A DNA stretch of 64,000 nucleotides from Scybalousia_A sp052170555 (GTDB taxonomy: Bacteria > Bacteroidota > Bacteroidia > Bacteroidales > P3). This document shows positions 51,801 to 60,485 of this stretch, one piece after another; the stretch's first letter is position 1, and every line of letters starts with the position of its first letter. The DNA lies in assembly GCA_052170555.1 (NCBI GenBank), contig JBQNAI010000001.1:124001-188000 (forward strand), in the 5' to 3' direction. The notes below the pieces were generated by a model. The model was not told the DNA's origin, did not search any database, and saw only the letters and a list, made by a program, of their open reading frames with translations. The translations under genes were made by a program, and so were the position numbers.

Positions 51801-52526
51801 TGGGATTGCTTCGTAAAATGAATTGCAAGCTTCTCTTGCCTGAAAGAAAACATCTGGATTTTGTGCAGTTCCTCTTATTACTGGATGTTCCGGATTTAAG
51901 GAGCGTTTTTTATATTGTTTGATTGCCTCCCAATCAACTAATGGCAACATATCTTCATTGGATAATGCTTCTATTTTCTGTATTTCGTGGGAGGTACGGA
52001 ATCCATCGAAAAAATGCAAGAAGGGTACTCTGCCTTTAATAGCAGTGAGGTGGGCAACACCAGCCAAATCCATTGCTTCTTGTACAGAGGCAGAGGAAAG
52101 CATAGCGAAACCTGTTTGACGACAAGCATAAACATCACTATGGTCTCCAAATATGGAAAGAGCATGAGCTGCAACTGTTCTTGCGGTTACGTGAAAAACT
52201 CCAGGCAATAATTCACCTGCAATCTTATACATATTAGGTATCATCAATAACAACCCTTGCGAAGCAGTAAAAGTGGTGGTTAATGCTCCGGCTTGCAGAG
52301 AGCCATGGACAGCCCCAGCGGCACCAGCCTCAGATTGCATTTCTACCAATCTGACAGTTTCATCAAATAAGTTCTTTCTACCATTGGCAGACCATTCATC
52401 TACATATTCGGCCATTGGAGAAGACGGTGTGATAGGATAGATAGCGGCACACTCGCTAAACATATAAGCAACGTGTGCAGCGGCCTGATTACCGTCACAA
52501 GTTAAGAATTTCTTTTCTTTTGCCAT
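48834..52526 (-). CDS. nifJ: pyruvate:ferredoxin oxidoreductase
   Basis: 1230 residues, the full single-chain enzyme. In order: domain I (FLTCDGNQAAAHVAYMFSEC, YPITPSSPMAEYVDEW), substrate and CoA domains, a double 4Fe-4S domain (CIQCNQCSLVCP about residue 690, CTGCGNCVDVCP about 748), CAGCGETPYIKLISQLFG (third cluster Cys, about 812) and the TPP site GGDGWGYDIGYGGLDHVIAS (about 1020) with YAPCINHGIK. It oxidises pyruvate to acetyl-CoA, CO2 and reduced ferredoxin. Minus-strand -7 box TAATTTTG at 52599-52592. Confidence 0.97.
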   Translation of the reverse strand: MAKEKKFLTCDGNQAAAHVAYMFSECAAIYPITPSSPMAEYVDEWSANGRKNLFDETVRLVEMQSEAGAAGAVHGSLQAGALTTTFTASQGLLLMIPNMYKIAGELLPGVFHVTARTVAAHALSIFGDHSDVYACRQTGFAMLSSASVQEAMDLAGVAHLTAIKGRVPFLHFFDGFRTSHEIQKIEALSNEDMLPLVDWEAIKQYKKRSLNPEHPVIRGTAQNPDVFFQAREACNSFYEAIPDIVNHYMQEVGKITGRTHKPFEYYGDINAENIIVAMGSVSDTIKETIDYLAKKGEKLGLVTVHLYRPFSKKYFFDVLPRSVKRICVLDRTKECGAQGDPLYLDIVEMFNDYQQRPMIIGGRYGLSSKDTTPAQMISVFNNLKSTQPKSKFTVGIVDDVTNLSLSVGEEVSMATTGTFEAKFYGLGADGTVGANKNSIKIIGNNTNKYCQAYFAYDSKKSGGFTCSHLRFGDSIIRSPYLVTTPDFVACHVFSYLRQYEVLKGIKKNGTFLLNSMYDTEETIKHLPAKIKKILAQNNVNFYIINATKIAEEIGLGNRTNTILQSAFFKIASVIPYKLAVEKMKEAIVKSYGKKGENIVNMNYAAVDRGGDVIKVEVQKEWLNESEVKDTTIDNHPEFIRNIVDVINAQEGDSLPVSAFLGREDGTFPSGTSKYEKRAIASHVPEWNSLNCIQCNQCSLVCPHAAIRPFLINSEEETLLPLGTDTLKANGKEFDGLKFRIQISPLDCTGCGNCVDVCPAKVKALEMKTFTENNSDKKRWDIISEKISNKSHLVDISKNIKNSQFAQPLFEFSGACAGCGETPYIKLISQLFGPRMMIANATGCSSIYSASCPSMPYTTDANGRGPAWANSLFEDNAEFGLGMATATRKMRERVVAKTEKLLSFDWLHEDVRKAAQHWLDNKDATGEKAFCIARQYEEALKWGIMTIDELIAWLESMQTEHADEEFSNQGITFAQKLEQVKKDKTNGVEHCSCPACTTCRELIDLKQFFVKKSQWIIGGDGWGYDIGYGGLDHVIASGENVNILVVDTEVYSNTGGQASKATPLGAIAKFAASGKRVKKKDLGMIATTYGYVYVAQVAIGANPTQYIRALREAEAYEGPSLIIAYAPCINHGIKAGMGKTQAEQKKAVECGYWHLWRYNPELSDKGENPFTLDSTEPDWSKFQTFIDGEVRYNSLKKAFPQEAEELFRAAQTNAQWRYNSYKRMAAMQWSK

Positions 52527-52591
52527 TTTTATTATAATTGTTTTTAATTTTATTACAAAATTCCTTTAAATAAAACATATAAATTTTGCTG

Positions 52592-52599
52592 CAAAATTA
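52592..52599 (-). promoter_or_regulatory. -7 box of nifJ
   Basis: TAATTTTG on the minus strand, 65 bases before the ATG; a TTTCG lies roughly 20 bases upstream. Confidence 0.55.
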
Positions 52600-52822
52600 A
52601 GAATAAAATTGTTATTAACGAAATTTTTTTTGTTATAACTTGTAAGTCACAGTATAAAATAAGATACTGGCAAATGTTCTTTTAGTAACGTATAAAAGAC
52701 CATGTAATGAGTAGTTTTAAAAAATTAGAATAAAATTTGTATGTTATATTTCTTTGTTAGAGTAGGAGTTAATAGCTTATTAATTAAATATTTTTTATGG
52801 ATAAAATGAATTTTAATCCCGT

Positions 52823-53404
52823 TCAGAGTATTCTCATTGTTTGTAATATTACTTTTATATCGGTAAAAAGTGTTCTTTTTTGTATGTATTCCAAGTTAAT
52901 CTGTAGTTTATTAGGCATTATCACGTCAACGTAATATTGTTGAGGATTGTTTTGTGTTCCCAATACATCATTTTCATTCTTGTAAATAATGGAAGACGGA
53001 TCTGTTATTCCAGGACGGACATCTAAAACTTTTTTTTGTTCTTCAGTGTACATATTTACGTAAAATCTTACTTCAGGACGTGGGCCGACTAGGGACATAT
53101 CTCCTAATAATACATTTATTAGTTGAGGTAATTCATCCAACTTGTGTTTACGGATAAAGTATCCTATTTTTGTTATCCTGATATCTCTTCTTCCAATAGT
53201 TATTAAAGAATCTTTATCTGCATCTATATGCATTGAACGGAATTTGTATAAAACAAAATCTTTACCATTGCGTCCAACTCTTTTTTGTTTGTAAAACACA
53301 CCACCTTTACTAGTTAATCCAACGCATAAAGCGAGTATGACAAACAACCAGCATAAAAAAACTAATCCTAATAAAGAAAATACTATATCAAAAAATCTTT
53401 TCAT
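52823..53404 (-). CDS. initiating sugar-phosphate transferase (PglC/WcaJ-type)
   Basis: 193 residues. One N-terminal re-entrant membrane segment (FDIVFSLLGLVFLCWLFVIL), then VFYKQKRVGRNGKDFVLYKF with RSMHI, and KLDELPQLINVLLGDMSLVG followed by PRPEV, the catalytic Asp-Glu block of bacterial sugar transferases. The short, single-domain form is PglC-like: it transfers a sugar phosphate from UDP-sugar to undecaprenyl phosphate to start glycan synthesis. It follows the aminotransferase gene by 59 bases. Confidence 0.9.
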   Translation of the reverse strand: MKRFFDIVFSLLGLVFLCWLFVILALCVGLTSKGGVFYKQKRVGRNGKDFVLYKFRSMHIDADKDSLITIGRRDIRITKIGYFIRKHKLDELPQLINVLLGDMSLVGPRPEVRFYVNMYTEEQKKVLDVRPGITDPSSIIYKNENDVLGTQNNPQQYYVDVIMPNKLQINLEYIQKRTLFTDIKVILQTMRIL

Positions 53405-53463
53405 ATGTTTGAAATTTTAATTGTAGATAATTAATTGTTACTTACATATGTTGAAAAATTATG

Positions 53464-54705
53464 TTAAAAATGATTCTTCACATAATCATGGGCCTCTATA
53501 AGTGCGAGTATCAAAAAATCTATTTGCTCATCAGTTAATTGAGGATATAAGGGCAATGTTATTTCGTGTTCAAATATCTTTTTTGCAATAGGATAATCCG
53601 AAATTTTAAATCCCACATTCTTAAATATTGTTAGTTCCGGCAATGGAATGTAATGAACATTCGTTGCTATATCTTTTTTTGCTAAGAAGTTAATTATTTC
53701 ATTCCTTTGCTTCATTGAAATATCAGATATGCATAAAGGATATAGATGATAAGAAATTTCAATACTACATGATAAATTTTTATAATTCAAATATGGACTT
53801 TGAAATGGTAAAATAGCCCATTTAAATCTCTGCAAATAAGAATTATAACGGTTGAATATGCGTTGGCGTTCTTTGAGTAAGTAGTCGTATTTACGTATCT
53901 GAGATAAAGCAATTGCAGCATTGACATCAGGCATATTTATTTTCATCCCCATCCCTATAACATCGTATTGCCAACTTGCAAGTTGAGTTTTTGTAAAAGA
54001 GTCTTTAGTTTGACCATTTAATGACATTATCTTAAACCATTGATGTATTTCTTCATTGTCAAAAGGTGCAGGTAGATTCAAACAAATCATACCTCCTTCA
54101 GCAGAGGTAATATTTTTGACAGCATGAAAACTTAAAATGGCTATATCTACGTGATTTGCAATTGATTGATGATTTATTTTAGTGCCTAAAGAATGGGCAC
54201 TATCGGAAATAAGCATAATTCTACCTAATTTCTTCTGGTTATCAGTACTTGGATTGAATAATTTAAGAATATCTTTTGAAATAATAATTTCTTTTAATTC
54301 CAGATAGTTACAAGGGAATCCTCCAAAATCAACAGGTATTATAGCTTTTGTATGATGATTTATGGCTTTAAGAACCTTTTTAGGATCAATTGTCATATCT
54401 TCCCTTATATCTACCATAACCGGTTTGCCACCTGCTTCTATCACAGCCATGGCTGTTGCACAATATGTATAAGCAGGAATAATAACTTCATCTTCTGGTT
54501 GTAATCCGAGCCATCTTAGAGTGAGAATTGCTCCACTCGTCCATGAGTTTACTGCGTTGCAAGCTTTACAATTAGTATACTGTTGAATCTCTTCCTCTAA
54601 AGCTTTAACTTTTGGTCCCGTAGTTATCCAACCGCTACGTAAAGAATCTGTAACTTCATTGATTACATCGTCGTCTATATAAGGGGGTGAAAATTTTATC
54701 TGCAT
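53464..54705 (-). CDS. DegT/DnrJ/EryC1 family aminotransferase
   Basis: 413 residues. The opening FSPPYIDDDVINEVTDSLRS with GWITTGPKVKALEEEIQQYT, the EDEVIIPAYTYCATAMAVIE stretch and LSFHAVKNITSAEGGMICL (PLP Lys) are typical. It aminates a 4-keto sugar nucleotide, giving a precursor for the transferase encoded next. Compared with the family there is an insert around residues 130-150 (LKEIIISKDILKLFNPSTDN). No dehydratase or acetyltransferase is beside it, so this is a fragment of a glycan pathway. Confidence 0.9.
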   Translation of the reverse strand: MQIKFSPPYIDDDVINEVTDSLRSGWITTGPKVKALEEEIQQYTNCKACNAVNSWTSGAILTLRWLGLQPEDEVIIPAYTYCATAMAVIEAGGKPVMVDIREDMTIDPKKVLKAINHHTKAIIPVDFGGFPCNYLELKEIIISKDILKLFNPSTDNQKKLGRIMLISDSAHSLGTKINHQSIANHVDIAILSFHAVKNITSAEGGMICLNLPAPFDNEEIHQWFKIMSLNGQTKDSFTKTQLASWQYDVIGMGMKINMPDVNAAIALSQIRKYDYLLKERQRIFNRYNSYLQRFKWAILPFQSPYLNYKNLSCSIEISYHLYPLCISDISMKQRNEIINFLAKKDIATNVHYIPLPELTIFKNVGFKISDYPIAKKIFEHEITLPLYPQLTDEQIDFLILALIEAHDYVKNHF

Positions 54706-54919
54706 AACTTATTTAAAAATTTTAATTATTGTTTTAATACTCCATATTTTCCAAATAATGCTGTCTTTAATCACTGTCGTGATAACATTTATTTTCAATT
54801 GTAATAGTATACTAAAATTAAAATATCTTTTCAATTAATCCTTTTTTGAAAAGGATCTACTGATTTCAAGAAAGAATTTACCAATGTGTGACATTATTTC
54901 TATTTATTCACAGAACAGT

Positions 54920-56314
54920 TTAAAGTTTACCTATTTTGTATCCTTTTAATCCGTAAAAACATAGATAGATATAGGAAGTCATAGGTATGATAAATGAATA
55001 TTTTATACCAATAACATCAGCTAAAAGTCCCTGGATAGGGGGTAGTAAAGCTCCTCCTACAATCATCATAATCAAAATAGAAGATGCAGAAGCGGTCTGA
55101 TGTCCTAATCCATCTATAGCTAAAGTGAAGATATTACTCCACATAATGGAGTTAAAGAGACCAATAGCTAAGATACACCATACTGCAACCTGTGGAGCGG
55201 CAATAAAAGAAGAAAAGATAAGTCCTAAATTTACCATAGCAAATATACCTAGACTTAAAGCCGTATTCCCTTTACCCAAGTAGAAAAAAATAAAGTTCAA
55301 AATAATAAATACGGTGAAGAACCAAACTTGATGGAAGACAAGTCCATGTAATGAATAATTTACAAGAAATATTACCATAAACGAACTAAGGGCAAGTAAT
55401 ACCATATAAATTAGTTTATTTGATTGTTTCACATTAGATAAAGATATGGCACCCAGAAATCTACCTATCATAGCTCCTCCCCAGTAATAACTAAGGAAAG
55501 CAGAAGCTAAATTCTCAGGCTTATTTAAAACCTCTTTCATATAGGATACGAAATTACTACCTATGCTTACTTCTGCGCCAACATAAAAAAATATACCCAA
55601 TCCACCTAATACGACATAGGGTTTAGTAAATATGTTTTGAGGAGCTGTATTCGTTTTTTTTTCAGTCTCTTTGTAAGAAATTTTTGAGACATAGACAAAA
55701 ATAGTTACTGCTAGCAATAAACTGGCAAGAAATAAGTAAGGTATAAATACTGCACTTGTTACATTAGTGTCTTTTGCGAAGTAGTTAAACACAAAATATC
55801 CACCAAGAGCAGGACCTAATGTTGTTCCCAAAGAGTTAAAGGCTTGTGTGAGATTGAGTCTTGATGAGGCAGTTTTTCTATCACCTATAATGGATACAAA
55901 AGGATTTGCTGCAATTTGTAAAAAAGTCAATCCTACTCCTAATAAGAATAACGAAAATAAGAAAGTGGGAAAAGACAAATTAGCTTTTGCTGTTATGGCA
56001 AAGAGACAACATGCGATAGTTGCTATGATGAGCCCTATAATAAGGGTGTTTTTGTAACCTATCTTAGTTATCGTATCTTTACCTTTACGAGCAAAAAGAT
56101 AAAAAACTAAGGCTCCGACAAAATATGCTCCAAAGAATGCAAGCTGAACTATATTCGCTTCAAAATGGCTCAAAGAATAAACTCCTTTAAGAAAAGGTAT
56201 CAACACATCATTCAAAGATGTAATAAAACCCCACATAAAAAATAATACTGTTACGCTAATCATGGGTATAACAGAAGAGTTTCTTGTCTTGATGAGGAAA
56301 TTTAGATTGTTCAT
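54920..56314 (-). CDS. sugar:H+ symporter of the FucP/GluP family
   Basis: 464 residues, twelve membrane helices. MWGFITSLNDVLIPFLKGVY is the signature beginning of fucose and glucose/galactose permeases; GVGLTFLQIAANPFVSIIGD, LNLTQAFNSLGTTLGPALGG and MIVGGALLPPIQGLLADVIG follow. Substrate probably a hexose or fucose. It ends the leftward group AddB, M16 peptidase, symporter, 12 bases after the peptidase stop. Confidence 0.9.
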   Translation of the reverse strand: MNNLNFLIKTRNSSVIPMISVTVLFFMWGFITSLNDVLIPFLKGVYSLSHFEANIVQLAFFGAYFVGALVFYLFARKGKDTITKIGYKNTLIIGLIIATIACCLFAITAKANLSFPTFLFSLFLLGVGLTFLQIAANPFVSIIGDRKTASSRLNLTQAFNSLGTTLGPALGGYFVFNYFAKDTNVTSAVFIPYLFLASLLLAVTIFVYVSKISYKETEKKTNTAPQNIFTKPYVVLGGLGIFFYVGAEVSIGSNFVSYMKEVLNKPENLASAFLSYYWGGAMIGRFLGAISLSNVKQSNKLIYMVLLALSSFMVIFLVNYSLHGLVFHQVWFFTVFIILNFIFFYLGKGNTALSLGIFAMVNLGLIFSSFIAAPQVAVWCILAIGLFNSIMWSNIFTLAIDGLGHQTASASSILIMMIVGGALLPPIQGLLADVIGIKYSFIIPMTSYIYLCFYGLKGYKIGKL

Positions 56315-56326
56315 TATATATAAAGT

Positions 56327-57562
56327 TTATTTTCTTGCTAAATAATATAAAGTGTTATGCTTGTTTATAAAAAATACTGTCTTTGCTAATGAGATTAAAT
56401 CATTAATGGTTACTTTTGAATACAAATCTTTCTCTGTATTAATTCGTTCTAACATATTGAGGTGCGCATAATAGGCTAGATTTAGTGCTTTATCTCCAAT
56501 CTTTATATTATTGAATGTAGAATTTGCACGATTTTTATTCTTAACCTTTTGAAATTCCCTTTCAGTTGGTGGATTTTCAACTAAAAACTGTAGTTCCTGC
56601 CAAATCATTTCTTCACCTTTTTTTACATCTACTCCATCGGTCAATTTACCGACAATCATAAATAATCCTTTGTCATCATCCCCTGAAACGACAGCATCTA
56701 TACCCGTAAAAATTTGTTGATTGCGAACAAGAGAATCATACAAGCGGGAACTCTTTCCGTTAGACAATACATCAGAGAGTAAATCAAAAGTATAGAATTG
56801 AAGATTGGTTCTTTCGCACATAGGGAAAGTTATCACTATCATACTTGTAGGGACATCTCTTTCAACGGTCAAGTTCCGATTATTGAGTTGTAATGGTTCA
56901 TTCTTATAGCAAATCTTTTTTTCTTTTCTATTATCAAAATTAAATATTCGTTCAGTCAGTTCAAATACATTATTTGCAGAAACGTTTCCCGATATTGCTA
57001 AAAAAGAATTAGCAGGATTGTAGTAATGTGAATAAAAATCTTTAACAATACCCAAATCAGCCTTCTCTATATGAGAAATATCTTTACCGATAGTTTGCCA
57101 CCGATATGGATGTGTGGTATAGGATAGCTCTCTTATCAATTTGTATAAATCACCATAGGGTTGATTTAAATATCTTTGCTTAAACTCCTCTACGACAACC
57201 TTTTTCTGAACCTGTAAGTGGTCATTGTCTATGATAAGATGTTGCATGCGGTCAGCTTCTATACTGAGTATGGTTTCTAAGTAAATGTGTGGGACAGTGC
57301 AATAGAAATTTGTTATATCCGAAGTTGTAAAAGCGTTACTCTCTCCTCCAATGGAGTTGATAAGGTTATCAAAATTAGGGAAATTGTGGCTCCCTGAAAA
57401 CATGAGGTGCTCAAATAAGTGAGCAAATCCTGTATGAGTTTCTTCTTCATTCTTACTTCCGACATTATATAGAAGATTGATGGTAACAAGTTCAGTCATT
57501 GTATCTTCATTTACAATAACTTGCATATCATTATTCAGTTTTTTTTCTATGTATTGTATCAT
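56327..57562 (-). CDS. M16-family zinc peptidase
   Basis: 411 residues starting MIQYIEKKLNNDMQVIVNED; its ATG overlaps the stop of the upstream gene (TAATG). The inverted zinc motif HLFEHLMF (HxxEH) is at about residue 50 and the distal Glu is in VVVEEFKQRY. LANSFLAISG-like NPANSFLAISGNV and YDSLVRNQQIFTGIDAVV are normal. One M16 repeat pair, no signal peptide visible. Degrades peptides or processes proteins; target unknown. Confidence 0.9.
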   Translation of the reverse strand: MIQYIEKKLNNDMQVIVNEDTMTELVTINLLYNVGSKNEEETHTGFAHLFEHLMFSGSHNFPNFDNLINSIGGESNAFTTSDITNFYCTVPHIYLETILSIEADRMQHLIIDNDHLQVQKKVVVEEFKQRYLNQPYGDLYKLIRELSYTTHPYRWQTIGKDISHIEKADLGIVKDFYSHYYNPANSFLAISGNVSANNVFELTERIFNFDNRKEKKICYKNEPLQLNNRNLTVERDVPTSMIVITFPMCERTNLQFYTFDLLSDVLSNGKSSRLYDSLVRNQQIFTGIDAVVSGDDDKGLFMIVGKLTDGVDVKKGEEMIWQELQFLVENPPTEREFQKVKNKNRANSTFNNIKIGDKALNLAYYAHLNMLERINTEKDLYSKVTINDLISLAKTVFFINKHNTLYYLARK

Positions 57563-60282
57563 TATTGTATTATATCTTGTTTTCCCATAGAGCAAAGTAG
57601 ATAATAGTCACACCATTTACACTTTTCTTCGCTCATGATAGCATCATATTTTTCATTTTCTTCTTTTCTTAAAAATTTATTTAAAAGCTCTTTCAGACAC
57701 TCTTCAAATTTTTCATTTGCAATAGAATCATAATAAAATATCTCTTTATTTTTACTTCCTGCTTCCGATATTGTTATCTCTCTTTCATTCATATGTGTCA
57801 AGTACATCAACTCCGGTTTGATTTTGGTTACATCTTCGTTATTAAAAACCAAATAGCAATAAAACAAAATTTCAAAAATATTCTCAAATCCATCTTTTCG
57901 CGGTATTATATCGGAAGGGGGAAACACCAAATCCTCTAAACAGATAAATGATTTTTCTTTTTTCATACCCGTTTTGTAGTCTAATATTCTTAGAATTTTA
58001 CTTCCATCTTTCTGTATTATATAATCCATCCTATCTAAGCGACCCTTAAAATGCACGATATGATTTTCTATTTCTAAATCTACGGAATATTCTTTCTCGC
58101 CACAAAGATACTCAATTTTTTCTTCACGCTCCAGCATCCAAACCTCTTTTATATATTTTTTTATCATATTCAAATGGATTGTATCACCACAAACTCGTTT
58201 TTCTTTTATATTTTCCTCATTTGTAATATAGGTATCAACAATGCTATCAATGATATTATCTATTTCCTGTGAAGTAAGATTTTTATGTTTTATATAATTA
58301 TAAAACATATTAATGCAATTATGAAAAATATTACCAAAAGCAATAGTTAAGAAATTCTCATCTTCTATCTCTTCTTTCAGATTGACAATATTATTTAAAT
58401 AAAATTTTTGTTGGCAATGAATAAGGTTGTTTAGAGATGAAGGACTTAATTTTCCTTTCTGTTCATTGATAAACTTAATATCCTTTATACTGAAAAAGTA
58501 TTCTCGTTGTTTTGGTCTAATTGCTTTTACAGCTGTAAGAGTCTTATAATTAATCTGTTTGATAGAGTTTTTTATGGATGGAAATTCTATTTCGATTTGA
58601 CGAATAAACCTACTTTTCTCTTTTAGTTTGTTTTCTCCACCAACAGTTGTATACACATAATCAATGCGTTTAGCGTTATGTAATAATCTATAAAAGTAAT
58701 ATGCAAAAACACCTGCTTTTTTGTCAATATTCATCATCTTGTATGCTTGTCTAAAAGAAAAAGGAATAAAAGATGTATCTTTGTTGATACGTGGTAAATT
58801 GTCGTCATTTGCACTTAGCATGAGAATATAGTCAAAGTCCAAAGTACGTGTTTCAAGCATTCCCATAAGTTGAATTCCGTTTATTCCATCACTTAGAATA
58901 TCCATATTTAGCGAAGAAAAATCTTTTTTGAGTACGCTTTTTATGATTTCGGCATTCAATGAAGGTATATTGACTTTATCTATTGAAGTGATAAATTTTA
59001 GTAGTGAGATACAAACTTTTTTCAATATCGCTATTTGCCACATACTTTTAGTTTTATCATTTTGATTGAGCTTTTGTGTAATATGTTTTATACATTCAAA
59101 GACATTTTCTTTTGTAAACTTTTTTTCGTCTATTAGAATATTTATTCCTTCCATTACTTCATTGTATAACCATGTTTGATTAAATGGGTATCCCATAGTA
59201 ATATTTATCTTATCATTGTATTTATTTGATAATGATTTTAAAACAAGTGGAATAATAGACTCATCATTCAAAACTATTGCTATTTTGTGTAATTGTTTCT
59301 CACAAATAATTATCTCATCAAGCCAAGTATTTATATAAGATAATGCTGTTGTTTCATAGGGAGAAGAAATAATATTGATAGTTTGTTTATTTGTCACAAT
59401 ATTGTCAAATTTGAGGTATTTAAAGTCTTTACTTTGTGGAAATTGATTGATATTTTCTCGAATAAAAATGCCTGCCTCATTCTCTATATCTTTTAAATAA
59501 TACTCATCATAGTCCCAATAAAAATCTGTAATGTATTTTTCATTTAGTAGATGAAAAATTTTTTTTTCTACATTATTTAAAACAGAAAAACCAATAACTT
59601 TTATTTTCTCGCAAGATAAGACAATCTCATCTTCTTCTAATCTTTTGGCAAATGTTCTATACATTTTGCCAGAATAAGCTAAATGATTAGTATTCAAAAG
59701 AGTGTTGAATTGTTCATAAATCTCATACAAACAGTTCCAAATCTCAATAAAGTTTTTTCGCATAGATTTATCTGCATTTTCTAATCTCGTATTAAATAGC
59801 TTATTAATTAAATCTAACTGATCTTTGGATAAATATCCCTGAGGATCTTCTTCTAAATTTTTGTAATCTTGTAGATTTCTGAACAAAGTTTTGGCATCCA
59901 CTAACTCCTTGTCTATTTGATCAAAATCACTTAGTATAACATTCCCAAAAAAATAGAAATCGTCAAATGTTTCAAGTGATAAAGTTGTATTTTCAGTATA
60001 ATGACTATTCATAACGTTACAATAAACGGTATAGAGGAGGTATAATAATTCCAAGTTTTCTCCTTTTTGTATATCGGGCATAGATTTTATAACCATCTGG
60101 TCAATAGAAAAAATCTCAGGTACAAAAAATGCAGAATCCTCCTTTGAACATTCTTTCATGTACTCAAAGAAAAAACGAACAGCACGACGATTAGGGAACA
60201 GTACCATGACGTTATGTAAATTTTTTTTCTCTGTATTGAATATCTTTTTTGCAACTTGTTTTAGAAATCCTTCTTTGTTCAT
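57562..60282 (-). CDS. AddB-like PD-(D/E)XK nuclease
   Basis: 906 residues. VMVLFPNRRAVRFFFEYMKE opens the protein in place of a Walker A. The middle has LMLSANDDNLPRINKDTSFI. The C-terminal nuclease has ILDYKTGMKKEKSF (Asp-x-Lys) and a Cys in LIHCQQKFYLNNI that with CKWCDYYLLCSMG makes the Fe-S staple known in AddB. It acts with the AddA-type helicase at 60486 in repair of double-strand breaks. Coupled to the M16 gene by TAATG. Confidence 0.85.
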   Translation of the reverse strand: MNKEGFLKQVAKKIFNTEKKNLHNVMVLFPNRRAVRFFFEYMKECSKEDSAFFVPEIFSIDQMVIKSMPDIQKGENLELLYLLYTVYCNVMNSHYTENTTLSLETFDDFYFFGNVILSDFDQIDKELVDAKTLFRNLQDYKNLEEDPQGYLSKDQLDLINKLFNTRLENADKSMRKNFIEIWNCLYEIYEQFNTLLNTNHLAYSGKMYRTFAKRLEEDEIVLSCEKIKVIGFSVLNNVEKKIFHLLNEKYITDFYWDYDEYYLKDIENEAGIFIRENINQFPQSKDFKYLKFDNIVTNKQTINIISSPYETTALSYINTWLDEIIICEKQLHKIAIVLNDESIIPLVLKSLSNKYNDKINITMGYPFNQTWLYNEVMEGINILIDEKKFTKENVFECIKHITQKLNQNDKTKSMWQIAILKKVCISLLKFITSIDKVNIPSLNAEIIKSVLKKDFSSLNMDILSDGINGIQLMGMLETRTLDFDYILMLSANDDNLPRINKDTSFIPFSFRQAYKMMNIDKKAGVFAYYFYRLLHNAKRIDYVYTTVGGENKLKEKSRFIRQIEIEFPSIKNSIKQINYKTLTAVKAIRPKQREYFFSIKDIKFINEQKGKLSPSSLNNLIHCQQKFYLNNIVNLKEEIEDENFLTIAFGNIFHNCINMFYNYIKHKNLTSQEIDNIIDSIVDTYITNEENIKEKRVCGDTIHLNMIKKYIKEVWMLEREEKIEYLCGEKEYSVDLEIENHIVHFKGRLDRMDYIIQKDGSKILRILDYKTGMKKEKSFICLEDLVFPPSDIIPRKDGFENIFEILFYCYLVFNNEDVTKIKPELMYLTHMNEREITISEAGSKNKEIFYYDSIANEKFEECLKELLNKFLRKEENEKYDAIMSEEKCKWCDYYLLCSMGKQDIIQ

Positions 60283-60485
60283 TATTTTTGATGCGATTTA
60301 TTTTTTTATTATTTTCTCTTATGCAATCCTATCTATGTTTTGGTAAACTGTTTCTTGAAATTGATAAATTGTTTTTTGAAATTAGCAGATCTTTTTCAAT
60401 AAAGGATTTCGCTTATTTAGTATTAGGGGTATGGTTATAAGATTTTTGTTTGTATTTTCTTGGTTATTATATGGAAAGTTATAGA
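60283..60485. other. short gap between addA- and addB-type genes
   Basis: 203 AT-rich bases, no gene seen. Confidence 0.4.
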